A stretch of 64,000 nucleotides of DNA, taken from Sycobia sp. Sy_11 (lineage: Eukaryota > Arthropoda > Insecta > Hymenoptera > Epichrysomallidae). Under the pieces are notes generated by a model. That model searched no databases, was not told the origin of the DNA, and was given only the letters and a program-made list of their open reading frames with translations. Positions 26,334 to 40,200 of the stretch are shown piece by piece. The translations under genes were made by a program, and so were the position numbers. Numbering within the stretch: position 1 is the stretch's first letter; every line of letters starts with the position of its first letter. Where the stretch lies: positions 310,001 to 374,000 of the forward strand of contig JACCIC010000291.1 in the NCBI GenBank assembly GCA_018907035.1. Direction: 5' to 3'.

Positions 26334-29280
26334 AAATCTGATATAGCATAAATATAATTTATAATCGATTCTTTCTTAAGAGTCAATAGACTCATTTGTT
26401 AAATTAGCGGAAATTTTACAAATAATTAACGGCATATGATGATCCTGCTATCATTAAAATTGATGAATGTTGGTTTATCAACTTCAAAACAATAACTTAT
26501 AGCTACAGAAAAAAATCAGAAATAAACTATTTTATCAATAATAGTAATAAAGATCAGTTTCTATGAATGATTATAATGAAAATTTATTAGAAATTTAAAT
26601 TCTCTCAAAAACATTTAACTTCAAAATTTATAAATACGCAATATTGATAAATAATCTAATAAAAATTATTTATGAAACTACAAAAACGCACTTTTATAAT
26701 AAATCGCTTTCTACAGTAGCGACTCAATGCAATTTCTGCTTACAATGAACTCTGTCAGTGGAATATTTCTTATTTTCTATCATTCAACAGCTAGAAATAT
26801 TTATTAGGTTCTGAATAGAATTTTTAATTAATATAATAATGATAATTATAAAGATTCTAAAGAAAAAAATATATATGACTATACAAAATTTTAATCTTTG
26901 CTGTATTAAACTTTTGTTTTCTAAGTAATATATGTATATAATAACATTTAGCAGATTTGCGTATTTTTATGAAGTTGTCACTAATCCAAGATATATTCAA
27001 AAACAATTGCTATAAAACGGGGTGGTACACCGTGCCATGTTTACGTACAGTGTCTGACCAAACGCTAACGTCACCACTGGTATAGAATCTAGACTCACGA
27101 ATCGTTAGACAATCATTCGTCGATCATAACGTGTTAAACGCCTGAGAAATGCCTAAAGTTCTTTTTCAGCGTGCACTATAATAAGTTCATCATAATGCAC
27201 TTTTTAAATTTTATATTTATAGAATTCATTTCCGACGATTACAATTTAAATTATTTTGTTACTTCCTCACGTGTATCATCACCTCTCCGTACAATATATA
27301 TATACAACCATTGGCTAAACAGCTCTCTGCCAACGGTCACTCGCAGAATTTGAGAAAGTCTGGTGAACAGCGAGACGAACCGCCCCCCCCCGCCCCCGCC
27401 CGAGTTTCGCTTTCGCGACACGTGGCCAGCCTCGGCCCGACTCCGCGGCTGAAACTGTGAGCGCCTCGGCCGTTAAACCGGAACAAACTCCAAAATGCCG
27501 CGCGTCGCGCTTCGTTGCTCGGGGCGCGCGCTCGGTCCCTCTACTGCGAGCCGTCTCGCCGCGACGATTCAAGAGCCGTCGAGCGCGCGTAACAGGCTCG
27601 CTCGGCGACGAGCCGAAATAAACAACGCGGACGCCCGCGAGAATTCCATTGAACTGAATAATTTCCGAATTGCGCGAGAGAAAGTGACGAGAAGCTTTCG
27701 GGCTGCAATATTTCGCGCGCCGCTAAGGAGTCCACAGTGATATAAAAATTACTTACGCGCTTCCTCTTTCTTCACTAGACGGACAGAAACGTTTTTGATC
27801 AACGATTTGTAAGACCAGTCTTCTTATTGATACACTGCCAAGGAAAAGTAAAGCATCCAGCTAATTAGCGCTGAAAAATTGCTCTCAATTTTTAAAGTTC
27901 AATTACTCATCTTTCAGAAGTCGTAGCGAAGTTTCTCTTTGAGAGGAAAGTTTAAGTCTTTACTTCTCCGTCCTATCCTGACATCTTTCGATTAGTCATG
28001 ACCCTGAATTACGTGACCTTAAAACTCAAGATAATATTTTAGTGCTTGAAATATTAGCAAAGTTTCGCAACTTACGAACGATTTTCATTGTTTATTGCAA
28101 AGGGGGAGGTTTCTTTCTGAATGATGAAGGCGAAGAACTGTACCTTTAGGCCTCTATGTCCGAGTGAATAAGGGACAAAAACATTCGAACCTCCAAGATG
28201 CAAATGATAGGATCAAAAAGTAGAGAATTTGACGTGGAAAAAAATAAGTTCAGTAATTAACCTATAGCATGGAGTAATGTTTTGCTGTGCGTTAAGTAAT
28301 GCGTCGATTGTGTTTTGTAAAATATAGTTACGATTTAATATTAGAAAAACTTCGAAAAGCATGGAAAAGCATCGAAATTTAATAATTTTAGCAAGCCTCG
28401 TAATCGGTATAACTTATTAAATTAAAAGCTTTTTGAATGCCCATCGTAAAAGATAAGCGAGTTTGAAACAATTTATGAACATTATCGCGTAGCTTCACTT
28501 TTCCGTATCATTGTTGTAAATTTTAATCAAATTTCAAATAACTCTTTTCTACGTAAAAATGAACATTCTGTTCTAAAACAATATAAAGTTATCGACAAGC
28601 ATGAGGAAATCTGTAAAGTTATGATTTTTTTTATGGCTTACATCAACTACTCTCACCCAAGAGCACCAGATTTTCAACAACATCGCTCGACGTTTTGTCC
28701 CAAAATCTTACGAAATCGAGAAAACTAAAAGGATCACTGACAAATCTTCATCCCAGTCGTCCCAAAGTATCCCAATGCTATATCTTCGAATAATTCGTTA
28801 ACCCTGTAGATAAAGAGGGCCCTCGAGAGACGAGTTCGTGACTCGACCCCTTCAAATCTGCCTTGCTTAAAATAATCCTATAATGAAACGCTAAAAACTT
28901 TCCGTTATATCCCGGGCTTAGCGGCGAGAGCGAAAAACTTTTCTTCCTCGCGCCCAGCGAGGGGGGATTATAGCGGGATCGCGCAACATTGTGATTCGAG
29001 GCCATTGTGCGACGAGAATCGTCGAAAATCGAGATATAGATCCGAACGATGTCGAGGCCACCGGGCCAAGTTGACGCATGAAGTTCATTCCATTTTTTCT
29101 ATGGCAAAGACTAAATTATACGATATCATTCTAATATTTTTACGATTAGTAAATTTGGATATTATGCATATACATAATATATACAGCAGTGCTGTAATGG
29201 GCAATAATGCAGACGTATTGTTAAAAAAACCTAGTGGTAAAAAAATCACGGCGGAAAAGTTTCTCCGACTTTGCTAGGCT

Positions 29281-29620
29281 TTTAAAAAAAATCAAACTTT
29301 TCCAAATACAGCTTCATGTGTCAAGTTAGAACATTTGTCAAAGTCTGGCAAAGCCAGACAACATTTATAAATAGTGGAATTTCAGCAAAATCTTTGTCAG
29401 CAATTCTGACAAAGATACTTCCAAATTCCTTTCTACCATACAGGAAAACCATTGTTTTTGTCAATTTTGCTCAAATTTGGTAGCCTTCGGCGAACTTTTG
29501 CCGATTTCGTCAATCTTTACCAGCCTCGATCGAACTGTGCCAAACATTGTCAGATTTTGTTAATTAGCTTAATTGGACGCATATAGCAACGCTCGTCAAA
29601 GTCTGGCAAAATTTCCAGAA
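29281..29620. repeat. Degenerate dispersed array of TTTGTCAAAGTCTGGCAAA-like units
   Basis: The exact 16-mer GTCAAAGTCTGGCAAA occurs at 29337-29352 and again at 29595-29610. Between them are several diverged relatives in both orientations (for example TTTGTCAGCAATTCTGACAAA and TGCCAAACATTGTCAGATTTTG). GTCTGGCAAAGCCAGAC at 29343-29359 is a perfect 7-bp inverted repeat. This may be a decayed local satellite. Confidence 0.35.
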
Positions 29621-30681
29621 AAATTCATTTCCATTAATATTGTATGAGAAGGTCGTGAAAGCAACGATGGAAATTTTAACTCTGGCTTGTAAGTCGATAT
29701 TTCTGTAACGCGACTGGATTTTTCTAGAACAATGGCAGTTTTAAAAAATTCAAGAATAAAAGTACATTGCCAGACTTAGATTACGATTCATTATTAAAAT
29801 CAAAATCCTATACTTGCATTCCAGTTAGATCGAGACCAATTACAGCGAGATCACATCTCACGTTATCTTTTTTCAACAGCAGTAAGTTTGTCGCACAAAA
29901 CATTAGTCGAACAAAATCATGAGAATCGACTAAGTATACGTTATCGGACCGAAGAAGAAGGAGAAGATTAAGAAAAAAGAAACTAAACCGCGCAAATTCA
30001 TCGGAAAAGAATCACAAACTTATCCCAGCTGACCGCGCTGAAAACCACCTAATTACTCGACCACGTCCAAGTTACGACTACTATTCGTCCCGTAGAAACA
30101 AATCACGTTTGAAGGGCGCCGCGATCGCATCGGGTACGATTTTAAATAAATCCGAGGCACGCGTTTGCAATCTGTTTGCAATGCTAACGCGGCAAAAGCG
30201 CTTTTATTCGTCAACCTACATACGGCACAACTGCGAATGCGACGAAACGATCGCGACACCGTCCCAGCCGTGGTTGTTATCAGTGCAGTATAATACAGGG
30301 GCAGAACGCGTGTCGAGCAAAACCTTCGAAAAAAAAAAAATAGCGAATAATGGCGTCGGGGTGGGAAGCGAGTAGACAGGGGCGCTCTATATTGTTCAAA
30401 CGAGGCCGAACGAGGAAAAAGTGCTCGCGTTTGTCCGCGCTTGCCTTTGCGAGTATATATCGTATCTCTCTGTTTCTCGCTCTTTGTTCTAAACTGTCAC
30501 CGTTCCCCTTTTCATAGAGCCCTCGACGAGTAGACGTCATTTTCTCCTCCTCGCCTCTACCCCCCCCCGATCCCTTCATCATCGCACCACCCCTGTAATC
30601 AGCTGAAATTGTTTTCTTTTTACTCGGAGACAAGCAGGAGACAAAAGTTTGTTGTATATAGGTATATGCTTTGCCCTGTTC

Positions 30682-30766
<85 letters not shown>
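30682..30766. repeat. (CT)n(TA)n compound microsatellite
   Basis: A CT run of about 36 bp passes directly into a TA run of about 48 bp. Confidence 0.95.
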
Positions 30767-30767
<1 letters not shown>

Positions 30768-31267
30768 GCACGAAGCTCGGAAGCTGAATAGCTTTTAGTC
30801 GTTCATCAATGGACGTCTCTGTACGAAATAGCTTTTAACCGAAGCGAAAAGTACTTTTGGTAAGATAAAGCACACTCGGAGAAAGTATAGAGTAAATTTC
30901 ATGTTTTTTCTTAAGATTTTTAATAACGAAAAAAGTATGCCAACTGCCAAGTAACGATTTTCTTGAAATGAATTCAGCTTTCTGCTTGGTATTGGGCAAT
31001 GATGATTTCTAGAATGATTGGTTATAATATTACAAATTCTCTTGCCTTCAACTACATCATTTCATTTTCATTATATTTATATATTTATATATATATATAT
31101 GTAGGATTGAATTATTCAATAAATAAAGTAGACTGTAAATAAAAAAAACAATTAGTAATAATATAATGTAAACGCTATAAGTGTAACTTACGTTAGACTA
31201 TAAGTAATTCTACAGTAAAATTTAAATTTTGATGAAATATTCTTGTTTTTTATTCTATTTATTAAAC

Positions 31268-31269
<2 letters not shown>

Positions 31270-31316
<47 letters not shown>
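31270..31316. repeat. (TA)n microsatellite
   Basis: A perfect TA run of about 47 bp. Confidence 0.95.
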
Positions 31317-31319
<3 letters not shown>

Positions 31320-31753
31320 TAATGTACAAGCACAAGGTATTAAATAATTTCTATCAATCGATCAATACGGTACCGTGCCTTTATAAAAAGTATGCATTCC
31401 TAATAACGATATTTATGGATAATAACAAAGAATTTTGAATTTTAACAATAGTTATTCTGTGAATTATATATAGGCATATTAAGAATAGATTCTTGTAAGC
31501 TGGATAGTAATTTCTTTTTTAATAATGAAAAGTTGTTTCTAAAAAACTTTTTTTTTGCGAATGCTTCCGTATATGGCTTTACCTTTCAGAAGTGTTCAAT
31601 TGTATGTAATTATTTTATACTTTTATTTCCTAAAGGCCTGATATTTCAACAGATGTTTTATTACTACGAACTAAAAGTTATAGAGAAACAGTTTTGATTT
31701 GTGTATCCAGCGTTTCATAGCTCGATAAGTAGCCCTTATACAGATTAAAAACG

Positions 31754-31838
31754 TAATAAATTTATTATATAATTATTTAATTTATTATATAAAATAAATT
31801 TATTATATAAAATAATATTTATTATGTAAAATAATAAA
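31754..31838. repeat. AT-only tandem repeat, unit about 18-19 bp
   Basis: About four imperfect copies of a unit close to AAATTTATTATATAAAATA run head to tail, with small differences between copies. Confidence 0.5.
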
Positions 31839-32282
31839 CTATCATGAATTGAATGTAAATTCGATTATCACGTAGGCTTAATTTAATTGATTACTAAAAT
31901 TGTTTAAGTCTTAAGTAAAGCCCATTATATAATATTAAATATATTATTATATTTAAAATTTATTTAATATTTTGTGTAATTATATTCTGAGCTATAAGGT
32001 GCACCCAATACTAATTATGCATGTTCATAGGTTTCGATATCCTCAAATTGATGAAAACAAAGAACAAGAATATAAACAAAAAAAATAATAACAGGCAAAA
32101 AATAAGCTAAACTTTTTGATATTTCCTATCTAATGCATTTGATTTTATATGTGCACGCGTTCGTATGTCTATCTCTCATGTTTAAGAAATGAAATATTCT
32201 AATTTGGTAAGAGGATGTAACTTTCATAATAAGAAAATTTTAAAATATTCTAGGAAATTATAATAAAAAAAACTTGATTTGG

Positions 32283-32456
32283 AAATTAATAAATATTTTT
32301 TTATTGGTCTTACAGTCCTATCAATTTAATTTAATTTTTATTTTATTTTTTTATTTATTTTTATTTTTTTATTTTTATTTTTTATTTTTATTTTTATTTT
32401 ATTTTTAGATTGAATTGATTGGACTGTAAGACCAATAAAAAAATATTTATTAATTT
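32283..32456. mobile_element. MITE-like palindromic element with about 50-bp terminal inverted repeats
   Basis: The left end reads AAATTAATAAATATTTTTTT followed by ATTGGTCTTACAGTCC, and the right end is its reverse complement, ending GGACTGTAAGACCAAT and then AAAAAAATATTTATTAATTT. The arms match almost perfectly for about 36 bp and then with a few mismatches for a further 10-15 bp. The centre is an AT-only (TTTTA/ATTTTT) tract of roughly 70 bp with no ORF. The total of 174 bp, long TIRs and no coding capacity fit a non-autonomous DNA transposon. No clear target-site duplication was seen, so the superfamily is not assigned. Confidence 0.65.
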
Positions 32457-32887
32457 GTATATGGGCAGTCGACAAAAGTACAATTCAATTGATTTGGAAT
32501 TTTTACATGTTTTAAGTTTGCAAGATAGTATACTGAAAAATTGCTATTTTTACACAGCAGAATCGAAATAAAGTATAAACACTAATGATTGACTATTTGG
32601 AGGAACATTTTTATTTTCGAATAGGAGGTCGCGACAAAGGTCGGGAATAAAAAGTCAAACCGAATGGTTTGTCTCGGTTCCTCGTTCGTTCGCGGCAATT
32701 CCGGAGCACGTCACTTATCTCATATCCCTCTATATATATATATATATACACAACACGAGGTATACTTTCCAGGATTATACTTTGATATAATTTACACGAC
32801 TGACTGTAACTTTTCCGGAACGAGCGCCTATATAACCAGCATCCCGACAACCGCGCGCGTTTCTCGATCCTTTAAAGCAACAACGTG

Positions 32888-32889
<2 letters not shown>

Positions 32890-32945
<56 letters not shown>
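32890..32945. repeat. (TA)n microsatellite
   Basis: A perfect TA run of about 56 bp. Confidence 0.95.
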
Positions 32946-32949
<4 letters not shown>

Positions 32950-35876
32950 CAGTATCGTTTTCCAGCCCGACTCAACGAATAGGAAACGGTAAATTTTTCC
33001 CCCACGACGCCCCGTATATACACGTTCGGGTTATAACCCAGCCCCAACCCTTCGTCCACCTTCAGTACTACGACGCTCACACCTTTGGCTGCTCCCCCCG
33101 GCAGGGGCAGGTTAGTCGGCGATCCATCATTAAGGAAAGATGATGGGTGGGGAGTTACGGAAATGCAAGGCCGAGCCGCGCGACGTGATATATTTTCGCT
33201 GCTTTTCGCCTTTGATATTTTGTGTATCTATATATACACACATATACATATAAACGCATCTACAACTTCGAGGCAGAGTTACACCGCGTAATTTCTCATG
33301 TGGACATATCCACACCGCGTCCTTGCCCGCGTTTCGTATTTCCGCGTCCGCCGCGTCGCGCACGGACTCTGGCTCGCTTCGCCCGCGAATTCTCGGAGTC
33401 GCGCTTGCATAAACTCGCAGACCCGGCGAGAATTGACGAGATTTTAAGCTGCACGGGCCATTATTCGATGCGCCTACCTTGTCGCGCGCACCGCCCTCTG
33501 GTGTCGCGACTTTTTTCTCGTCGTTCCCTCGCCTCGACTACCTCGGCCGTTCGCACGGTTCTCACTCATTGCTTGGCTAAGCTAACGCGGCGTAGAAGCG
33601 CTTACGTTAACAATCAGTAGTATAGGTTCCGCTGCTCTGGCGTCATCGTTCGACGCATCGTCGGCAGATCATTTTTAATTCGGCGACGAAAGTAGCGTAT
33701 TAAATTAAGGCTTGGAAGAGCACGAATTTGCCGTGAAAAATTAAACAATGTTTTGACAATATTAAGAGCAAACCTTTTATTTTTCCAGCAAATATATATT
33801 AATTTGCGGATACCTCGGATACCTTCCGAGTTGTTCGGATATCTTTTCGAATTCGTAACGAATACACTTGAACCTCGATCTTCGAAAGAATCAATTGTAT
33901 TTGTATCAAGATCTGTTGAAAGATAGGCTTTCAAAAATGACAACTCGTCGATCTTATCTCATTTATTTCACTATACATTATATAATGAGCATCTATATAT
34001 AAAAAAAACATGCCACCAAAAATTAATTTGTGCTCGAATAAACAATTTTTCACTACAACTTCCAATATTTTTTCAAAGACTTTTATATTCTCAATTATCT
34101 ATAAATAAACATATAGTACGTACATATTTAGATATATAACTTAATTGGCGTAATTGAAGTGAACTGTATTTAAAAAAGTAAAAAAATCAAGTTAACGAAA
34201 TCGTTAAATCTGCTCTCAAAAAAAAAAATCATTGCCCCATATTTCATACAGGTACTTTGTTAATTTTAGAAAATTGTTCTTTTACAAGCTTTAACTCCGG
34301 AACAATCCCATAAACAAGCATCTATTATATCAAAGTCGTTTCGCAGCATTTTTGTTACTGCACTATGGACGTAATTCACGTGTCGAACGATAAAAACCGT
34401 TTATTCTTGGACATCAAAAAAAAAAAAATTTACGTTTTTAAACAAGCCTCCGACGTTTATCGATTAATAACATAATAACAATAATGGATTAATATTTTAT
34501 AAAACATATTTAATTACCTTTATTTATCATTCAAATCGCTGAAAACGAGGCATTTACACTGTATTTTATTTCGAAAATTCCAGTATCGCGAAATCATCGG
34601 GAGCCCCGGCGTATATATCGATTATTTAATTTGCTTTTATTTTCAAAAATGACGCAGACGCAGAATAATTTTGTAGCTGGAGCGCGGAGGGTCTCGACGA
34701 TTTCATTTGACCATGTAACGTCATTTTACTAAAATAAAAAAGACACTTTTAAGCTGCTCAGCGCGGCACGTAAATAAAAAGCTCATTTTTATTAAGAATC
34801 GGCACTTCGTTCACCGTTGCGAAAGAATCGCCGCGCGAACGCACCGCAACCGTATGGCGAACGAAATCAATCAAATGCAATAACGACTAATCGTTTTATT
34901 ATTACGATTATTGTCTTTGTTATTTTCATCATTGTTTTTATTGGGGTCCATTGTGTTATAAATAAAATTTATGGTTTTTTTAACACTAGTAGTACGTGTA
35001 TTAGAATATGATTTGTAATCAGTATCATTATAATGAAGACGTGCATTAGATATACATACGTATACTTTGTATATCTCAGAATTATGGTAAAGAAAACATA
35101 GTAAACCCAACTAATGTACCGCGAATAATGCGTTTCCTCCACCAACGTGCTCAATACCCTTTCTTCATTGTTCCTATTAATATAATCCTGCAATAACGTG
35201 TCATTAATCAATAGTAACGGTCTTCGCGTAAAAATTCACCCTTGTATAAAACATCGAAACAATTCTGTTGAGTAAAATAATTTGTGAAGATAAAATTTAA
35301 GATTATGCTTTTCGATTAACATCTCAGAGCAAAGTACTAGGAGCCTTCTTTTGTTTTTTAACATCTTCGGTTAAATAGTTATTCATATTAGACTTGCGTC
35401 CTTTTTGATTCCTTTTATTAAGTATTGCATTACTACGATTAATTATTCACGATCAATCTGAGCATACATAATAGTACTCTTTAAATAATTAACTTTGTTA
35501 ATTACCGTTTTTCTTACGCTCTAAACAATTTTTATTATTATCCTTCTTATTATGGTTCTTATAATTATTATTATTGAATCCCTTGCATACATATATCGGA
35601 CTTCGTCAATCGAGCATTGGCGCTCGCTTTCTCCCTCCTTCCCTCGCTCTGCATTTATCTCCGGGTGGAAAAAGTCGATATTTCTGGAAAAATTATTGCC
35701 AGAGGCGTGGTAGTCGCATTCTGTTTATGGCCTTCCTAATGGGAGCGTCGATATGACACTCTATGAAAATATAAACGAGTCGTTGCTTTTTTTTGCAGCT
35801 CCTCACCCATATCTGTCTTGCCGCGGAGGAGTTAAAGTTTTATGAAAAATAATGGCCAATGAACTCTCTTCCTTTC

Positions 35877-35944
35877 GCTCTCTCTCTCTCTCTCTCTCTC
35901 CCTCTTTCTCAGCCGCATGCATATATATGGCTTTCTATGTACGG

Positions 35945-36002
<58 letters not shown>

Positions 36003-36009
36003 ATATATA
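35877..36009. repeat. (CT)n and (TA)n arrays with a 45-bp spacer
   Basis: A CT run of about 26 bp, a short spacer containing GCATGCATATATATGG, then a TA run of about 55 bp. Confidence 0.9.
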
Positions 36010-37195
36010 CAACTCGATCGTTTCGACGGTATTATTGGATCGAAGATCGACCGATAATGGAGTTAATAGACGTTCGGATATTATAATTTATGCAGTATTC
36101 TTTTTACTTTTCGTTGTCAATAAATATATTTTGCAAGGGTGTTTTTCTTTATTACTTTTATTGCGCATCGAAACGGTTAACGGGTGATCTTTCAGCAAAT
36201 GCAGCTATTTACTGTGCTTTTTATTGTTTCGTTCCTCGGTTTCACGTTATTTAAATCTGATAAGTATGCGAATAACGCTTTCCTCCGTAAAATAAGTACC
36301 TCGTAAGGGTCGGTTTTAGGAGGTTTTTCAAACATAATATAAAATCAATAACATCTTACTGTATTTTAAAAAATGTACAGCCGGGACAGCAAAAGCAAAT
36401 TCAGGAAAAATATTCATTTCTCACGATTTATTAAAATCATCTAGATATAAAATTTCTATAACCAAAAATTACGCAATGTCTGCTATTATCAGATAGAATA
36501 AGGAAAAAATTTAAAATCATCAATTAAAAATTAAATGTATTTTGGGACACTGAATTTGCGAGGTGATTGCTGCAATAAGATGAATTGTGGAATATATTAC
36601 GATATCAATTTTTAATCTTATATTTATCCCCATTTCTTAAATTTTTTGAATTTCTAATGAAAAATGTCTGCAGTTTAAATTCTGTAATTTATAGCGCCGA
36701 TTTAACAAATCCGAATTCGTAATACAAGAGAAATAATTAGAAACGGGAAGAACAAAAAACACATTAGGTCTACGGTACACCTCTCGCTGATAGAGCAAAA
36801 CAAAGCGACCCAGCGCGAAGATCCCAGGATAACGGTTCCCATCTTCGAGTTCCGTCCCTACGCGAGTGGCAACTCCGACAATATAGTCTCGCGATCTCCT
36901 TCGGCTATACAACAAGCCCCCTTAATTCCCTCCGCGCGACGCGAGGCCGTGGTGGCCAGAAATCGCGTATAAACTACCGGCGCGATACAGAGTAAATGCA
37001 CCTGCCAGTAGCCCCGTCTCCGGCCGCTGCTTGTCCCGCCGCGGTGCCCACGGTATAAATCGTCCCGGGAGAGCGCGAGAGGGGGAGGAGGGGAAAGCCG
37101 AAGCGGGAAGTTCGCCGATGAACTCTCCTTAAGCTTTCGCGAACCCCTACTTATATACAGCGGCTCTTGTATTTACAGTGGTTTATCTTTCGGCT

Positions 37196-37198
<3 letters not shown>

Positions 37199-37229
<31 letters not shown>
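37199..37229. repeat. (TA)n microsatellite
   Basis: A TA run of about 31 bp embedded in the GC-rich patch 36780-37480. Confidence 0.9.
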
Positions 37230-37232
<3 letters not shown>

Positions 37233-40200
37233 GGCGATTCCTCTTGGATTCCCTCAAAGTGCACGGCCAGCAGGGACTTACGGCTGCCCGGGTGTGTATA
37301 GAGCGCGCTCGCGTCCCGCGAGGTGCGCGAGAGGTGCATCAGGTAACGTTCGGGACTTTGGAACTTCGAATACGAATCGCCGGACTTCGCGCCGCTCGCC
37401 TTGGCCGTGCGAATAAAGCGGCCGAAATGACTCCGCGGTTTCAGTCGCGCGCGCACGTTGTTTCCGACTTTTGCCCATTCGTTTCGAAGTTTGAACGAAA
37501 GCCGTGGACTTATGGTGAGAAGACGATTTATATAGCGCGTGAGCGGCGTATTTTACTTGCTCTCTCTCATCTCTCTTATATAATCATATATTTATCCCGA
37601 TAAGCTGTGTCCCAAGATACAGATACACATAAGATTGAGTTTTCAATATAAAAAATTGGAATCGATGAAAAAGGGTTTTAAGACGATAATAATCTAAAAA
37701 TATAAATTTGCTCGACAGTAACGTGTCGAATAATCAGAAATTCCTGACGAGGAATAATGGAAATTTAAGCTACATGGGATTCAAACATCTAGTCTCTGCT
37801 GTGATTTTCGTAAACAATATATCTAAGAAATTCCTGAGGCGAACGACCAAATACATTGTTTCTATATTAGTACAGTTGCATTAGCACATTTTTTACCAAA
37901 ATCGTGTAAGATGCGCTTTTGTTTCATCTGACTGTTTTCAATGTATTTATTATCACTTCAATGTATATCATTCAATTACATATTGTTTAATAATATGCAT
38001 TAATACATCAAAGCGCGACCAAATATTATCTCTGAAAAAGATTTCTTGTTTCAGAAAACTCCGATAATCTTGAATATGAAGTACAAGATAAAAAATTAAC
38101 AATATTTTATGTAGATGGTTTCCATAGATTATCCCGTAAACCCGTCTCGAGGAGTCACGAGTTTCTGCATCAGTTACATCCACCCGAAGTTATGGATGCC
38201 GCACAATGTGTCTTAACTGCCGCTGCTGGTATGCTACCCGACATGACGGTATGTCTGTCATTGGAAGTTTTTCAGGTTCCGCACATCACAGGCAATAGTC
38301 ACACACAATTTTTCGTTATCCGAGCTAGACGTACTCTGAGCCCTATTTTTGAAAATATTTTCAAGAACCAATTGATTTGTCGTTTTTTCTCTCGATCGCT
38401 TACTTCGTCTCGAAGACTTCTGCGAACATCTTAGGGCAACGAACTCCATTGCAAAGCAAGCAGACTATATCTCACGAAACCAGTAATTTTACAGCCATTC
38501 TGATGTCAAAACCACTGAGACATACCACGTGCATGATCATCTTTAACAAACTGTATTAACATCTCTAGGGAATCGGACATGGTTATACTAAGAATCATAG
38601 TCAATCTTCTCAATCAGTTAACAACTTTCAGCATCAACTTGTACAATTCTGTATTAAACGTAGTCAAACCGTTTTTTTCCAAAATTCCTAAGCCTTTTCA
38701 TCAAGAACTTGCCTGCCTATCCGCTCGATCACTTTTACAGCACACGCATGCTTCGACGCTCATTCGTTCATCTCGAAATTAAACTCACAAATTATTCATT
38801 ATTATTTCACTCACCATCCCACAGACTGGTCCTGTATCGAATTAGTGCTAGACAAGTGAAAGTCTGCTCAACCGTTCTTGACGATACTCCTAAGCTGCGT
38901 TGCCGATGAACTTTAACCGCCATAAATTCACTCGCACTTCGATGTTTAACGCACATCTTATTTGTTCCAGGACATTTAGTACTTTATCTTGTAAATGTAT
39001 CGATCATTGGCGCTCGATTGTGTCTATATGTTAAAAAAAATATTGGCGTCTTTCTATCATAGTCAACTACATTTACATCGAAGAACATGTATACGTTGCA
39101 TGCTCCTTGATCGCATATATAGACTAGCGAAAACGAACCTAAAGCTTCATTAAGAACTTAAACAGATCGAAATCAATTCTCTAGTGATGTCTTAAAATAT
39201 ATAATCGCAAGAGCAACCGTAACGTCAAAAAAATACCAAAAAACTTGTCCGGCTTATTCGCGTTGGGCACTGCAAAATACGACCAATAAAACTCTGCAGA
39301 TCTTTGTCATATAGTTCTAGACTATCCTGACAGGATCCATCATCATCCGACGACAACAAGCCCATTTTTTATACACACTCGACTCTCTCTGCAAGTAGAA
39401 ATTTCCAGACTTTTCTGAGGCCACTTCGATAGATTTTTCAGTGCAGATAGATAGTCGATGAGCTTGTATAATTCAAAATTATAGCTCACATTACTTTCGG
39501 CTTCATTTTTCACGTATAATACACTTAAATGGCAAACCATACCCGACACTCATGAACTAGTTGTCGTCATTTGTAGTATCATCAATCACCCAGTATTATA
39601 AGCAAGTGAGAAGCGAGATACATCAACCACGTGCTCACGATTCCGCGACATTATTGAGTTGCGATTAACCGTAGGTCTTGGACTTGTGCATTTCTCGATA
39701 AACCGAACGAGGATCTGAATGTGGAAAAGAAATATATGTTCTCTATAATCGAAATATTACAAATAGGTAAATTTAAGAAATCAATAGGCTTTCTATCTTG
39801 AATCTAGTCAAATTTACTTCGATTTTCAAAATGTTGTGAAAGCGTAATGTATATTACGCACTCTTATTGTACATTCTCTTCTTAAGGAAATGCACCTAAT
39901 ATAAATATCAAAATATTTTCAATTAAAAATATAAAACTATTTTAAGAGCTGAGCACCACTGAACCGAAGGAACAACCTTAAGAGGTGCAAAATATAATAA
40001 AGCTTGATTTCCATCAGCTACCGAATTCTTCAAAACTATTGGCGTTACAAAACAGTATTTTATCTGATTTTCAGCCATTGATTTTTCTGGTTCAATGTAA
40101 AACAAAATTAGAAATTTTACATTTTAAATTTAAAAACCAAATTAAAAATTTCTAATCAATATAAAACAAAACTGAACAAGAATCAAAATGAAGAATCAGA

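Larger units (their letters stand above)
25230..30400. other. AT-rich non-coding with 28S fragment and a CpG-rich patch at 27340-27740
   Basis: Apart from the rRNA fragment and the decayed repeat array, this is AT-rich sequence. The CpG-rich patch at 27340-27740 could be a promoter or an untranslated first exon but has no supporting splice evidence. Confidence 0.4.
30400..37500. other. Microsatellite-rich non-coding with the MITE-like element and two GC-rich patches
   Basis: GC-rich patches at about 33290-33620 and 36780-37480 carry long but featureless frames on both strands; the remainder is AT-rich. No gene is supported. Confidence 0.4.

Noticed and set aside
37244..37603. 119-codon + strand frame
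   Set aside because: Arg/Ala-rich translation of a CpG-rich patch without domains.
39343..39540. Minus-strand 60-65 codon frame with a helical-looking peptide
   Set aside because: No start context, splice partner or homology that I can recognise.
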